Assembly: GCF_000353285.1 (NCBI RefSeq) | Contig: NZ_KB731324.1 | Coordinates: forward strand, 4,606,577-4,670,576 | Direction: 5' to 3' | DNA from: Leptolyngbya boryana PCC 6306 | Lineage (GTDB): Bacteria; Cyanobacteriota; Cyanobacteriia; Leptolyngbyales; Leptolyngbyaceae | DNA length: 64,000 nucleotides | Part shown: piece by piece, positions 18,178 through 26,393 of the stretch | Numbering within the stretch: position 1 is the first letter of the stretch | How the letters are laid out: every line of letters begins with the position of its first letter | Position numbers and translations under genes: made by a program | Notes under the pieces: generated by a model | What the model saw: the letters and a program-made list of their open reading frames with translations, nothing else | What the model was told of the DNA's origin: nothing | Databases searched by the model: none

Positions 18178-18378
18178 AACATCATGCTGAAGGAAAAAAT
18201 AAAGCAAGAGTTAGAGGATGTTTGAAAAGACCATCAAGGGGGTAAAAAAGCTCTCCGGTTATCAGCTGTAAATACATCAAAAATACAGCGCCGATGATAA
18301 AGTTTACGATTCTGCTTTATAGGAATAGTTAGTAGCACAGTCAAAGTCATTGCTTCTGAATCCGCAGACAGGTTGTCT

Positions 18379-18483
18379 ACTAGGAAAGTACTGCGATTGT
18401 TCAAGTGCCGTAGTGCTATTGAGCCTGTGATTGGACAGAGCAAAGGCGGCTACTGTTGCTGTACTGAATTCTTGAATCGATAA
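18379..18483 (+). pseudogene. Remnant of an IS5-like transposase C-terminus
   Basis: In the forward frame this stretch reads LFKCRSAIEPVIGQSKGG before losing similarity and stopping at 18481. RSAIEPVIGHxK is the hallmark near the C-terminus of many IS5-family (DDE) transposases. Nothing upstream in the same frame reads as the rest of the enzyme, so only a decayed tail survives. No terminal inverted repeats were identified. A 69-codon minus-strand frame over the same DNA is treated as a shadow. Confidence 0.55.
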
Positions 18484-18665
18484 TTCAGTAAATTTGCCGT
18501 TTCATGCGTTTAGCAAAACTGCATCCAAGTCGATTGAACTATAGATAATACTTATCATATTGTGAAGATTATATTTGAAGAGTGCCTAGACACCGTAAAT
18601 CTATTGAGTTATGGTCTTAAGTATGTTTTTAGATTACGTAAAAATAATTAGAAATTTCAAGCGTT
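18484..18665. other. AT-rich spacer upstream of the methyltransferase/dioxygenase cassette
   Basis: No gene is visible. The sequence is distinctly AT-rich compared with its surroundings and probably holds the promoter of the cassette that starts at 18666; no reliable -10/-35 pair could be chosen by eye. Confidence 0.3.
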
Positions 18666-19436
18666 ATGCGAGAGCCACCTTCAACCGTTCAGGCGATATA
18701 CGATAAAAGTGCGCCTAGTTGGGTCAGACATGAGCCGACAATTCTATCAGACTTTACCGCTCGTCCACCAACCTTGGATTTTTGCGGGAACGTTACTGGA
18801 AAGCGAGTTCTGGATTTAGGGTGTGGAGAAGGATACTGTGCGCGACAACTCAAAGAACGAGGAGCAGCATCCGTTTTCGGCATTGATATTTCTCCAGAGA
18901 TGATTGAGCGCGCCCAAATTCAAGAGCGCCAATCTCCTCTAGGTATTCAGTATCAGGCTGGTAGCGCAACCGACCTAAAAGCATTAAAGACAGAGAGCTT
19001 TGACCTAGCGGTTGCAGTCTTTTTGTTTAACTATCTTTCGATCGATGAAATGCTCTGTGTGATGCAAGAAGTTCATCGGTTACTGATTGTCGGGGGAGAT
19101 TTTATCTTTGTCGTTCCCCATCCGATGCTAGCATTCACTCACCGTCAGTCTGCGCCATTCTACTTCGACTCCGAATCTCAAGGATACTTCTCAGGACGCG
19201 ACCATGCTTTCACTGGAAAGATTTGGCGGCGCGATGGAATTGCATTAGATGTGCGTAGTTTTCATAAAGTCTTCTCAGACTACTTTACAGCCCTAAAAAC
19301 GGCTGGATTCACAGCCATGCCTGAACTGCAAGAACTCACTGTTACGCCTGAGTTACTTGAGCTAGATTCGTCTTTCTTTGAGCCTGTTGTTGATATTCCG
19401 CTCCACTTACTGATGCGAGTGACCCGTTCATCATAA
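18666..19436 (+). CDS. Class I SAM-dependent methyltransferase
   Basis: A 256-residue methyltransferase with SAM-binding motif I RVLDLGCGEGYCARQL near residue 45, the post-I acidic GIDISPEMIERA, and motif III LIVGGDFIFVVPHP. The N-terminal STVQAIYDKSAPSWV is typical of small-molecule methyltransferases (UbiE/Methyltransf_25 class). It begins a three-gene set with a TauD-type dioxygenase, 5 bases downstream, and a heme-oxygenase-like enzyme. The context suggests it modifies a small metabolite made by the cassette; the substrate is unknown. Confidence 0.85.
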   Translation: MREPPSTVQAIYDKSAPSWVRHEPTILSDFTARPPTLDFCGNVTGKRVLDLGCGEGYCARQLKERGAASVFGIDISPEMIERAQIQERQSPLGIQYQAGSATDLKALKTESFDLAVAVFLFNYLSIDEMLCVMQEVHRLLIVGGDFIFVVPHPMLAFTHRQSAPFYFDSESQGYFSGRDHAFTGKIWRRDGIALDVRSFHKVFSDYFTALKTAGFTAMPELQELTVTPELLELDSSFFEPVVDIPLHLLMRVTRSS

Positions 19437-19441
19437 CTTCC

Positions 19442-20371
19442 ATGATTCAATCCTTAACTAAGGCTCAGAACCAGGTCGATCTCATCCGTGATCAGGACTG
19501 GACAAGAGCCGATATGCTGCGATCGTCTCAATGGCAACTGACAATTCCGGCAGTCGTTTTCCAGGAATTTCATCGGGCATCTGCAGATCCGTCTGCTGGT
19601 TTGCAACACCTCGATCAGCTTGCCCGCACCATTCAGCAAGAACTGTTTGATGGGAGTGGCATCGTCTTGCTGCGGGGCGTTCCCCTCAATTTTAGTGAAT
19701 TGGTCTGCCGCAACTTTTACTTGGCATTGGGTCAACGAATTGGTAAACCCATCGATCGCTATGGTCTGGTTTATGACGTAACAGATTTGGGGCGATCGTA
19801 TCAAACTAGCCGAATTCCTATTTCTCAGACGAATGCCGAAACGTCTTTTCACACTGACAGCAGCGCGATCGATTGTTTGCCAGATGTTGTGGGTTTGATG
19901 TGTCTTCGTCCTGCGCTATCGGGTGGAGAGTCGCAAGTGGTGAGTGTCCCTGCTGTTTATCAGCGCCTAGCAGCAAGTGATCCGAAGGTGATATCGCTTC
20001 TTCATCAGGACTACATTCGCGATATTGTTACCCCAGGATCTGTGTTTTCGTTAGAAAACTTACGAAAAAACCAGTTTCCTATCTTTTCTCACCAAGGACG
20101 GCGCGGTTTAACGTTTCGCTATATGCGCTACTGGATTGAGCGCGGTCATCAAAAAGCAGGAGCTTTACTGGATGCAGCGCAGACGGCAGCATTCGATGCG
20201 CTCGATCGCACTTTATGCGCTGAAGATCTGGTTCTGCAATTTAAGCTCGAAGCGCGAGACATCCTGTGGGTCAACAACTTCAAAGTGGCTCACAACCGAA
20301 CGAACTATCAAGATTATGCTGAGCCTGATCAGAAACGTTTATTGCTACGGATGTGGCTCGAACAAGTTTGA
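19442..20371 (+). CDS. TauD/TfdA-family Fe(II)/2-oxoglutarate dioxygenase
   Basis: A 309-residue member of the TauD/TfdA fold. The iron site is visible: SFHTDSSA supplies His and Asp (H-x-D, about residue 138), and VAHNRTNYQD near the C-terminus supplies the distal His, followed by the Arg-rich RLLLRMWLEQ that would bind 2-oxoglutarate. Such enzymes hydroxylate, desaturate or cyclise small molecules. It is 5 bases downstream of the methyltransferase and 83 upstream of a heme-oxygenase-like gene, a combination typical of specialised-metabolite tailoring. The exact reaction cannot be read. Confidence 0.87.
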   Translation: MIQSLTKAQNQVDLIRDQDWTRADMLRSSQWQLTIPAVVFQEFHRASADPSAGLQHLDQLARTIQQELFDGSGIVLLRGVPLNFSELVCRNFYLALGQRIGKPIDRYGLVYDVTDLGRSYQTSRIPISQTNAETSFHTDSSAIDCLPDVVGLMCLRPALSGGESQVVSVPAVYQRLAASDPKVISLLHQDYIRDIVTPGSVFSLENLRKNQFPIFSHQGRRGLTFRYMRYWIERGHQKAGALLDAAQTAAFDALDRTLCAEDLVLQFKLEARDILWVNNFKVAHNRTNYQDYAEPDQKRLLLRMWLEQV

Positions 20372-20454
20372 ATCCGATTCTGTTTCCGTTTGATTGATCA
20401 GTTTTGTAAGTATGCTTTGTCCTTGTTCCATTCATCCAGATCTCCCTAACCCCT

Positions 20455-21249
20455 ATGCACAATGCTCTTCCCCCGTTCAAGCGAACGATCCTGAAATTCA
20501 ATCGTGAAGTTGGGCAATCGGTTGTTTCGATTCGACAAGATTTAGCATCCGTAGAGTCTGGGGCATGTGAGCCACCAAGCACTCCTGCTGAGGCTAGAAT
20601 GGCGCTCAATCAATTCATGCAGTCGCATCCGTTCTGGCAGAACTCGCTCTTTCAAGCTTGTCGCTCCGGTAGCCTCTCTCAATCAGATTTTCAACTGATC
20701 TTTGCCCAATACTCGCTCTACTCTCAAAATTTCACGCGCTACCTTGCCGGGCTAATGGCAAATATGGAGTTCGATGCGTTGCGGGTCAAACTGATTGATA
20801 ATCTTTGGGAAGAGAGCGGTGGAACTAATCCAGACGAGCGGCACACAGAGATTTTTCACCAGTTTCTTCGAGAAGGGTTGAATGTTGATACTTCTCAAAT
20901 TCAATATTTAGATTCCACGGTTTTGTTCGTCAAAGAGTATCTAGATTTTTGTTTGCGATCGTCTGCCTCCTTAAGCAGCGCATTTCTTTCACTAGGAACA
21001 GAAGCGATTGTGCCTCGAATGTACGGCATCTTTGTAGAAGGTCTGCTCAAAGCGGGTATTCCAGAAACACATCTTTATTTCTTTAAGCTTCATATGGAGG
21101 TGGACGATGCCCATGCAGAGACACTTGAGGAAATTATGATGGCTTATTCGGACAAACCCTACTGGTTTATTCAGTGTCAGCAGTCGATCGACTTTGCTTT
21201 GTCGTTGCGAATGCGATTTTTCGAGCAACTTTACCTGTATATTTCTTGA
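20455..21249 (+). CDS. Heme-oxygenase-like (TenA/PqqC/CADD-fold) iron-containing redox enzyme
   Basis: A 264-residue all-helical protein of the superfamily that includes CADD, UndA, BesC and SznF-type diiron oxidases. Candidate metal ligands are present in family order: NLWEESGGTNPDERHTEIF (Glu pair and His), a mid-helix Glu in LSLGTEAIVPRMYG, and KLHMEVDDAHAETLEE (His, Asp, His). These support a diiron oxidase rather than a thiaminase. Residues 1-45 form a non-conserved extension. It closes the cassette with the methyltransferase and dioxygenase. The substrate is unknown; family members cleave C-C bonds or hydroxylate amines. Confidence 0.78.
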   Translation: MHNALPPFKRTILKFNREVGQSVVSIRQDLASVESGACEPPSTPAEARMALNQFMQSHPFWQNSLFQACRSGSLSQSDFQLIFAQYSLYSQNFTRYLAGLMANMEFDALRVKLIDNLWEESGGTNPDERHTEIFHQFLREGLNVDTSQIQYLDSTVLFVKEYLDFCLRSSASLSSAFLSLGTEAIVPRMYGIFVEGLLKAGIPETHLYFFKLHMEVDDAHAETLEEIMMAYSDKPYWFIQCQQSIDFALSLRMRFFEQLYLYIS

Positions 21250-21444
21250 ACTTTGCGGTGCAGTACGTTCAGACCTAGGGCAGGTACTATTACCTTCACA
21301 AAGTAGTGCTAGGTCGAGGTGTTTTACTATCTTGAGAGCAATGTTCGCGATCGTGCGTGGACGCGAGGTTTTGATCTCGATCAGTGGAACGAGTGAATTG
21401 CGATATCCTTGAAGGAATCACCTCAGTTCTCACCCATCGGATAG

Positions 21445-24400
21445 ATGTTACAGAGTCGCCAGGAGAATAATTCTCTTTACATTACCCTCGCGATCGCGTT
21501 TGCGATTGCCGCTACGCTGTTATATCCTGGACTCGCCCAGAACTTGCTGACCGCTGCTGGATTTATTCCTCACGGTCACTGTTATTTGTGGAAACCAGAA
21601 TTAGTTTGGCTCCATGTTGCGACCGATACGATTATTGGGATCTGCTACGTCGCGATTTCGGCGACGCTTGCGTATCTCGTGTATCGAACCCGCCGAGAAA
21701 TTCCCTTTCATTGGATCTTTCTCGTTTTTGGTGCATTTATCGTCGCCTGTGGTGCAACCCATTTCATGGAGGTCGTCACACTCTGGAATCCGATGTATTG
21801 GCTATCAGGTGATATCAAACTGCTGACAGCACTCGCTTCAATTTCTGCTGCACTGACGTTACCCCCACTCGTTCCCAGAGTCGAAAACCTGCTGAAAATG
21901 CTGAAACTGGCTGAGGAGCGACGGCAACAGTTAGAAGTCGCACAGCAAAATAATGCTGCTCAAACTTGGCTCAAGTCGAATGTGGCAGAACTGAGCCAGA
22001 GACTGCAAGGGCAACGAGATCTAACCAGTACTGCGGCAAGCGTGCTTTCTCATTTCTGTTCTCTGGTAGAAGCGCAACAAGGCGTATTCTACTGGCTCGA
22101 GCAAGACTCAGGCGTGCCTGTGCTGAAATTAGTTGGCAGCTATGCAAGTCAAGCCTCAGCACAACTCAAACCCCAGCTCCAACTGGGAGAAGGGCTAATT
22201 GGGCAATGTGCGATCGATAAGAAATCTTTACTGCTGAGTGATATTCCTAGTGATTATCTTCAAATTAGTTCCGGCTTAGGCAATGCCTCTCCTCGGCAAC
22301 TGATTGTTCTGCCTGTGTTGTTTGAGTCTGAAGTAGTCGCAGTGATTGAGCTTGCTTCATTTCAGCCGTTTAGTGAAATTTCGCTGACTTTTCTGGATGA
22401 GGCAAGTAAGATTTTGGGCGTCGTGCTGACAACGATCGCGGCAACGGCTCGGACAACAGAATTACTCGCACAGTCTCAAGCGCTGACGCAAGAGCTACAA
22501 CGCCAGCAAACTGAGCTTCAAGATACGAATTGCCGATTAGAAGAACAAGCAGAAGAACTGAAAGTCTCTGAAGCTCAGTTACGCGAGCAGCAAGAAGAAT
22601 TACAGCAGACCAATGAACAGTTGCAAGAGTTGAATGTAGAGCTAGAAGAGAAAGCGGCACAACTTGCACTCAGTTCACGCTATAAATCTGAATTTCTCGC
22701 CAACATGTCGCATGAGCTACGAACTCCGCTCAATAGTTTATTGATTCTGGCAAATTTGCTCAGCGAGAACCGCGATGGTAATTTGACAGCAAAACAAGTT
22801 GAATATAGCCAAACCATTTATGCGGCGGGCAATGATTTGCTCGATCTGATCAACGATATTTTAGACCTTGCCAAAATTGAATCGGGTAAATTGTCGATCG
22901 AGCTACAACCCATCTCATTTCCCAATTTGAAGATAGCCCTCGAACAAATCTTTCAGCAGGTCGCTTTGAGTAAAGGATTAGACTTTACGATTGCGCTCGA
23001 TCCGCACCTGCCAACCAACTTTACGACCGATCCAAAACGACTTCAACAAATTCTCAGAAATCTGTTATCGAATGCTTTTAAGTTTACTCAACGAGGAAGC
23101 ATTGAGATCAGCATAGCGGCTGAATCCTCTGAGATTGCATTCTCCGTAAAAGATACCGGAATTGGGATTCCGGCTCATAAGCAGACTGCGATTTTCGAGG
23201 CATTTCAGCAAGCCGATGGAACGACCAGTCGTAAGTATGGTGGGACAGGATTAGGACTGTCGATTAGTCGAGAACTCGCCATGCTTTTGGGGGGAAGATT
23301 GACGGTTACGAGTCAAGAAAATCAGGGCAGTACGTTTACGCTCTATTTGCCGATTGTTGAAACGGTGCAGCCTGCGATCGTGCCTGAGACCAGTGAGCGT
23401 TCTATGACTAGGGCCGTTGCAGACGATCTCGCATCACTGCAACCGGAGGATGCTGTTTTGCTGATTGTTGAAGATGACTTAAACTTCGCCTACAGCTTGC
23501 TAGAAATCGCTCATCAACAAGGCTTTAAGGGGCTAATTGCGACACAAAGTGACAGAGCGCTTGAACTTTTACGACAGTTTCAACCTGTGGCAATGATGCT
23601 GGATGTCTACCTGCCGGATGGCAACGGATTGAGTATCTTAAACTACTTGAGATCAAATCCTCAACATGATCTGCCTGTCTATGTGCTGTCAGGAGATGAC
23701 TATTTAGAGCGCAGTTTACAGCTTGGTGCGATCGCATATTTGCAAAAACCCGCTACGCTAACTGCACTGAATGAGGCTTTTTCGATCCTCAAACAGTTTT
23801 TAGCTGATCGAGTCAAGCAGCTTTTAATCATTGAGGACGATCCAACGCAGGCTGAAAGTCTATGTGAATTGCTCAAACAGGATCAGGTACAAATTGCGAT
23901 CGCCCGATCCGGAGTACAAGCTTTAGAAATGCTGCAATCGACAGAATTTGATTGTGCTGTTTTAGACTTAATGCTGCCGGATCGAGACGGATTTGAGTTA
24001 CTTGAAGACATCAAAACTCATTATCCAACCTTGGCAATTGTGGTCTATACCGCAAAAGAATTGACGCTTGAAGAAGAAGCTCGACTGAAGCGACTCGCCG
24101 AAACCATCATTATCAAAGATGCGCGATCGCCCGAGCGCTTGTCTGATGAAATGATGCTCTTTCTCCATCAAGTTCAACTCAAATCAGTTCAATCTCAATC
24201 GTTCACTCAGTCATTGCAGCCCTCTGATGCAATTCTGGTTGGAAAAAAAGTCTTAATTGTCGATGATGATGTCCGCAATATTTTTGCGATTACGAGTCTG
24301 CTAGAAGAATATGACATGGAAGTCCTCTATGCAGAGAATGGTCGGACTGGGCTGCAAGTCTTGAATCAGAATCCAGACATCCATCTTGTATTGATGGATA

Positions 24401-24609
24401 TTATGATGCCAGAAATGGATGGGTACGATGCGACTCGTGCAATTCGAGCACAACCCCGCTTCAAATCGCTGCCCATCATTGCCCTGACAGCAAAGGCAAT
24501 GAAAGACGATCGAGAACAATGTTTAGCAGCAGGCGCGTCAGATTACATTACAAAGCCGCTCAATTTAGATCAACTGATCTCGCTCTTGCGGGTTTGGCTA
24601 TCGACTTAA
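21445..24609 (+). CDS. Hybrid histidine kinase with ethylene-receptor-like sensor and three receiver domains
   Basis: A 1054-residue kinase. An extra TM at residues ~11-32 precedes a three-helix region (52-145) that matches the ETR1 ethylene-binding domain: Asp61, Tyr68, Ile71, then ACGATHF with Cys102 and His106, the residues that hold copper in plant ETR1; the ETR1 Pro is Ser72 here. A GAF domain (~190-335), a long coiled coil (~345-410), HisKA (MSHELRTPLNSL), an ATPase domain (DTGIGIP, GTGLGLSIS) and three receivers follow (LDVYLPDGNG, LDLMLPDRDG, MDIMMPEMDG). There is no HPt domain, so phosphate must go to a separate partner. The pattern recalls the Synechocystis ethylene receptor. Confidence 0.9.
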   Translation: MLQSRQENNSLYITLAIAFAIAATLLYPGLAQNLLTAAGFIPHGHCYLWKPELVWLHVATDTIIGICYVAISATLAYLVYRTRREIPFHWIFLVFGAFIVACGATHFMEVVTLWNPMYWLSGDIKLLTALASISAALTLPPLVPRVENLLKMLKLAEERRQQLEVAQQNNAAQTWLKSNVAELSQRLQGQRDLTSTAASVLSHFCSLVEAQQGVFYWLEQDSGVPVLKLVGSYASQASAQLKPQLQLGEGLIGQCAIDKKSLLLSDIPSDYLQISSGLGNASPRQLIVLPVLFESEVVAVIELASFQPFSEISLTFLDEASKILGVVLTTIAATARTTELLAQSQALTQELQRQQTELQDTNCRLEEQAEELKVSEAQLREQQEELQQTNEQLQELNVELEEKAAQLALSSRYKSEFLANMSHELRTPLNSLLILANLLSENRDGNLTAKQVEYSQTIYAAGNDLLDLINDILDLAKIESGKLSIELQPISFPNLKIALEQIFQQVALSKGLDFTIALDPHLPTNFTTDPKRLQQILRNLLSNAFKFTQRGSIEISIAAESSEIAFSVKDTGIGIPAHKQTAIFEAFQQADGTTSRKYGGTGLGLSISRELAMLLGGRLTVTSQENQGSTFTLYLPIVETVQPAIVPETSERSMTRAVADDLASLQPEDAVLLIVEDDLNFAYSLLEIAHQQGFKGLIATQSDRALELLRQFQPVAMMLDVYLPDGNGLSILNYLRSNPQHDLPVYVLSGDDYLERSLQLGAIAYLQKPATLTALNEAFSILKQFLADRVKQLLIIEDDPTQAESLCELLKQDQVQIAIARSGVQALEMLQSTEFDCAVLDLMLPDRDGFELLEDIKTHYPTLAIVVYTAKELTLEEEARLKRLAETIIIKDARSPERLSDEMMLFLHQVQLKSVQSQSFTQSLQPSDAILVGKKVLIVDDDVRNIFAITSLLEEYDMEVLYAENGRTGLQVLNQNPDIHLVLMDIMMPEMDGYDATRAIRAQPRFKSLPIIALTAKAMKDDREQCLAAGASDYITKPLNLDQLISLLRVWLST

Positions 24610-26393
24610 GGTGCTGTATTCACGGGTGTCGTTGACCCAAGCTGTAACGCATAGAGATTGGCATAGATCCCTTGCTGGTCTAGTAATTCTTGATGGGTTC
24701 CATGTTCTACAATCTGTCCACCTTGTACGACTAGCACTTGATCTGCTTGAGTCACTGTACTAAGTCGATGAGCAATTACAAAACTCGTTCGATTTTGCAA
24801 TAACCGAGCGATCGCATCTTGTACCAGTGCCTCAGTCCGCGTATCAATGCTACTGGTTGCTTCGTCTAAAATCAAAATCCGAGGCTGAATCAACACAGCA
24901 CGCGCAATACTAATCAACTGGCGTTGACCTTGACTGAGCATTGCTCCTCGCTCACCGAGATAGGTCGAATACCCTTTCGGCAAGGTAGTAATCAGTTCAT
25001 GCACATTGGCAATCTGGGCGGCAGATTCAATCTCAGCGTGAGTGGCATCTGGACGACCAAACGCAATATTTTCGGCAACCGTTCCACTAAACAAGACCGT
25101 ATCTTGTAAAACAATACCAATCTGACGACGTAAACTCGCTTGAGTCACTGATCGAACATCAATTCCATCAATCAGCACTGCTCCCTCGGTCACATCATAG
25201 AAGCGCAGAATTAAATTAATGATGGTACTTTTTCCCGCTCCAGTTGCGCCGACAAGCGCGATCGTTTGTCCAGGTTTTGCTAGCAAGTTCACTTGATTCA
25301 AAACGCGCTGGTTAGGCGTGTAGCCAAAAGCAACATTCTGGAATTTGACCTCGCCTTGAATCGGGGGCATCTCGATCGCATTCGGTGCATCGTTTAACTG
25401 CGAGGGTTCATCCAGTAAACTAAAAATTCGTTCCAGTCCTGCTAAAGCCGATTGTGCCTGAGTATAAAACTGGCTCAAAATCTGAATCGGTCTGAAGAAC
25501 TGCTGCACATAAATCAAGAATGCCGTGACGACTCCGACGGTTGCTTGCCCGCTGACGGCTAGATACCCACCATAGGCAAGGACACCCGCAGTTGCTAGAG
25601 TATTGAGAAAATCGATCGAAGGTAAAAATGCAGCCGTAATCGCAACAGCTTCAATATTGGCATCGCGATTTGCCGCATTCAATTGATCAAATTCGTCAAT
25701 ATTCAACTGCACCCGGTTAAATGCTTGGGCTTCCCGCACGCTGCCAATATCTTCTTCGAGCTTGGTTGAGAGTTCTCCGATCGTTTTACGTGTAACTCGA
25801 AATCGCGATCGCGCCCATCGTGAAAAGAGCGCAGTCGTGAGAATCATCAACGGCACAACAAAATTGCTAACTAATCCAAGCTGAAGATTGATTGACAACA
25901 TCGCAATGATAATGCCGATCAAACTAAACAAATTCCCCAACATTTGCGCGATCGTTTGACCAAAGGCTTGGTTGACGGTACTTACATCATTGAGCAACCG
26001 ACTCATCAAATCGCCTGCTTCACTACGATCGAAATAGCTCAAGGGTAAGCTTTGTACCTTAGTAAAAATATCTTGCCTCAATTGCGCGAGAACATGCTGC
26101 ACAATCCAACCGACCCGGACAATCTGCTCCCGAATGGCTTGGATACCGAGCACGTAAATCGTAGTCAAGGCGAGTAAAGCGAGAAGTAACCCTTGCAGAT
26201 TGCCCTGTGCGATCAAATTATCGATCGACCATCCAATAAAGAATGGTCCAACAGCTTGAGATGCAGCACCAATCAACACGCACAATAATGCGATCGGAAC
26301 TTGTTTTCGATAGGGTCGAACATATCGTAAAAATCGCCGCAGTGTAGACACTTGGCGGGTAGATTTTTCAGTTGCTCCAAAAGCACTGCTCAT
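24606..26393 (-). CDS. ABC exporter half, canonical ATPase site partner
   Basis: A 595-residue type IV exporter subunit: six TM helices, then an ATPase domain with Walker A GATGAGKST, a signature LSQGQRQL (Gln for the second Gly of LSGGQ) and Walker B LILDEATSSID with the catalytic Glu. It overlaps the upstream exporter gene by four bases (ATGA), so the pair is translationally coupled and likely forms a heterodimer of the BmrC/D or TM287/288 type. Its 3' end also overlaps the convergent hybrid kinase gene by four bases. Transported substrate unknown; family members export drugs, lipids or peptides. Confidence 0.9.
   Translation of the reverse strand: MSSAFGATEKSTRQVSTLRRFLRYVRPYRKQVPIALLCVLIGAASQAVGPFFIGWSIDNLIAQGNLQGLLLALLALTTIYVLGIQAIREQIVRVGWIVQHVLAQLRQDIFTKVQSLPLSYFDRSEAGDLMSRLLNDVSTVNQAFGQTIAQMLGNLFSLIGIIIAMLSINLQLGLVSNFVVPLMILTTALFSRWARSRFRVTRKTIGELSTKLEEDIGSVREAQAFNRVQLNIDEFDQLNAANRDANIEAVAITAAFLPSIDFLNTLATAGVLAYGGYLAVSGQATVGVVTAFLIYVQQFFRPIQILSQFYTQAQSALAGLERIFSLLDEPSQLNDAPNAIEMPPIQGEVKFQNVAFGYTPNQRVLNQVNLLAKPGQTIALVGATGAGKSTIINLILRFYDVTEGAVLIDGIDVRSVTQASLRRQIGIVLQDTVLFSGTVAENIAFGRPDATHAEIESAAQIANVHELITTLPKGYSTYLGERGAMLSQGQRQLISIARAVLIQPRILILDEATSSIDTRTEALVQDAIARLLQNRTSFVIAHRLSTVTQADQVLVVQGGQIVEHGTHQELLDQQGIYANLYALQLGSTTPVNTAP

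Noticed and set aside
18234-18443. 69-codon minus-strand frame
   Set aside because: Lies over the transposase remnant, which reads on the plus strand; treated as a shadow.
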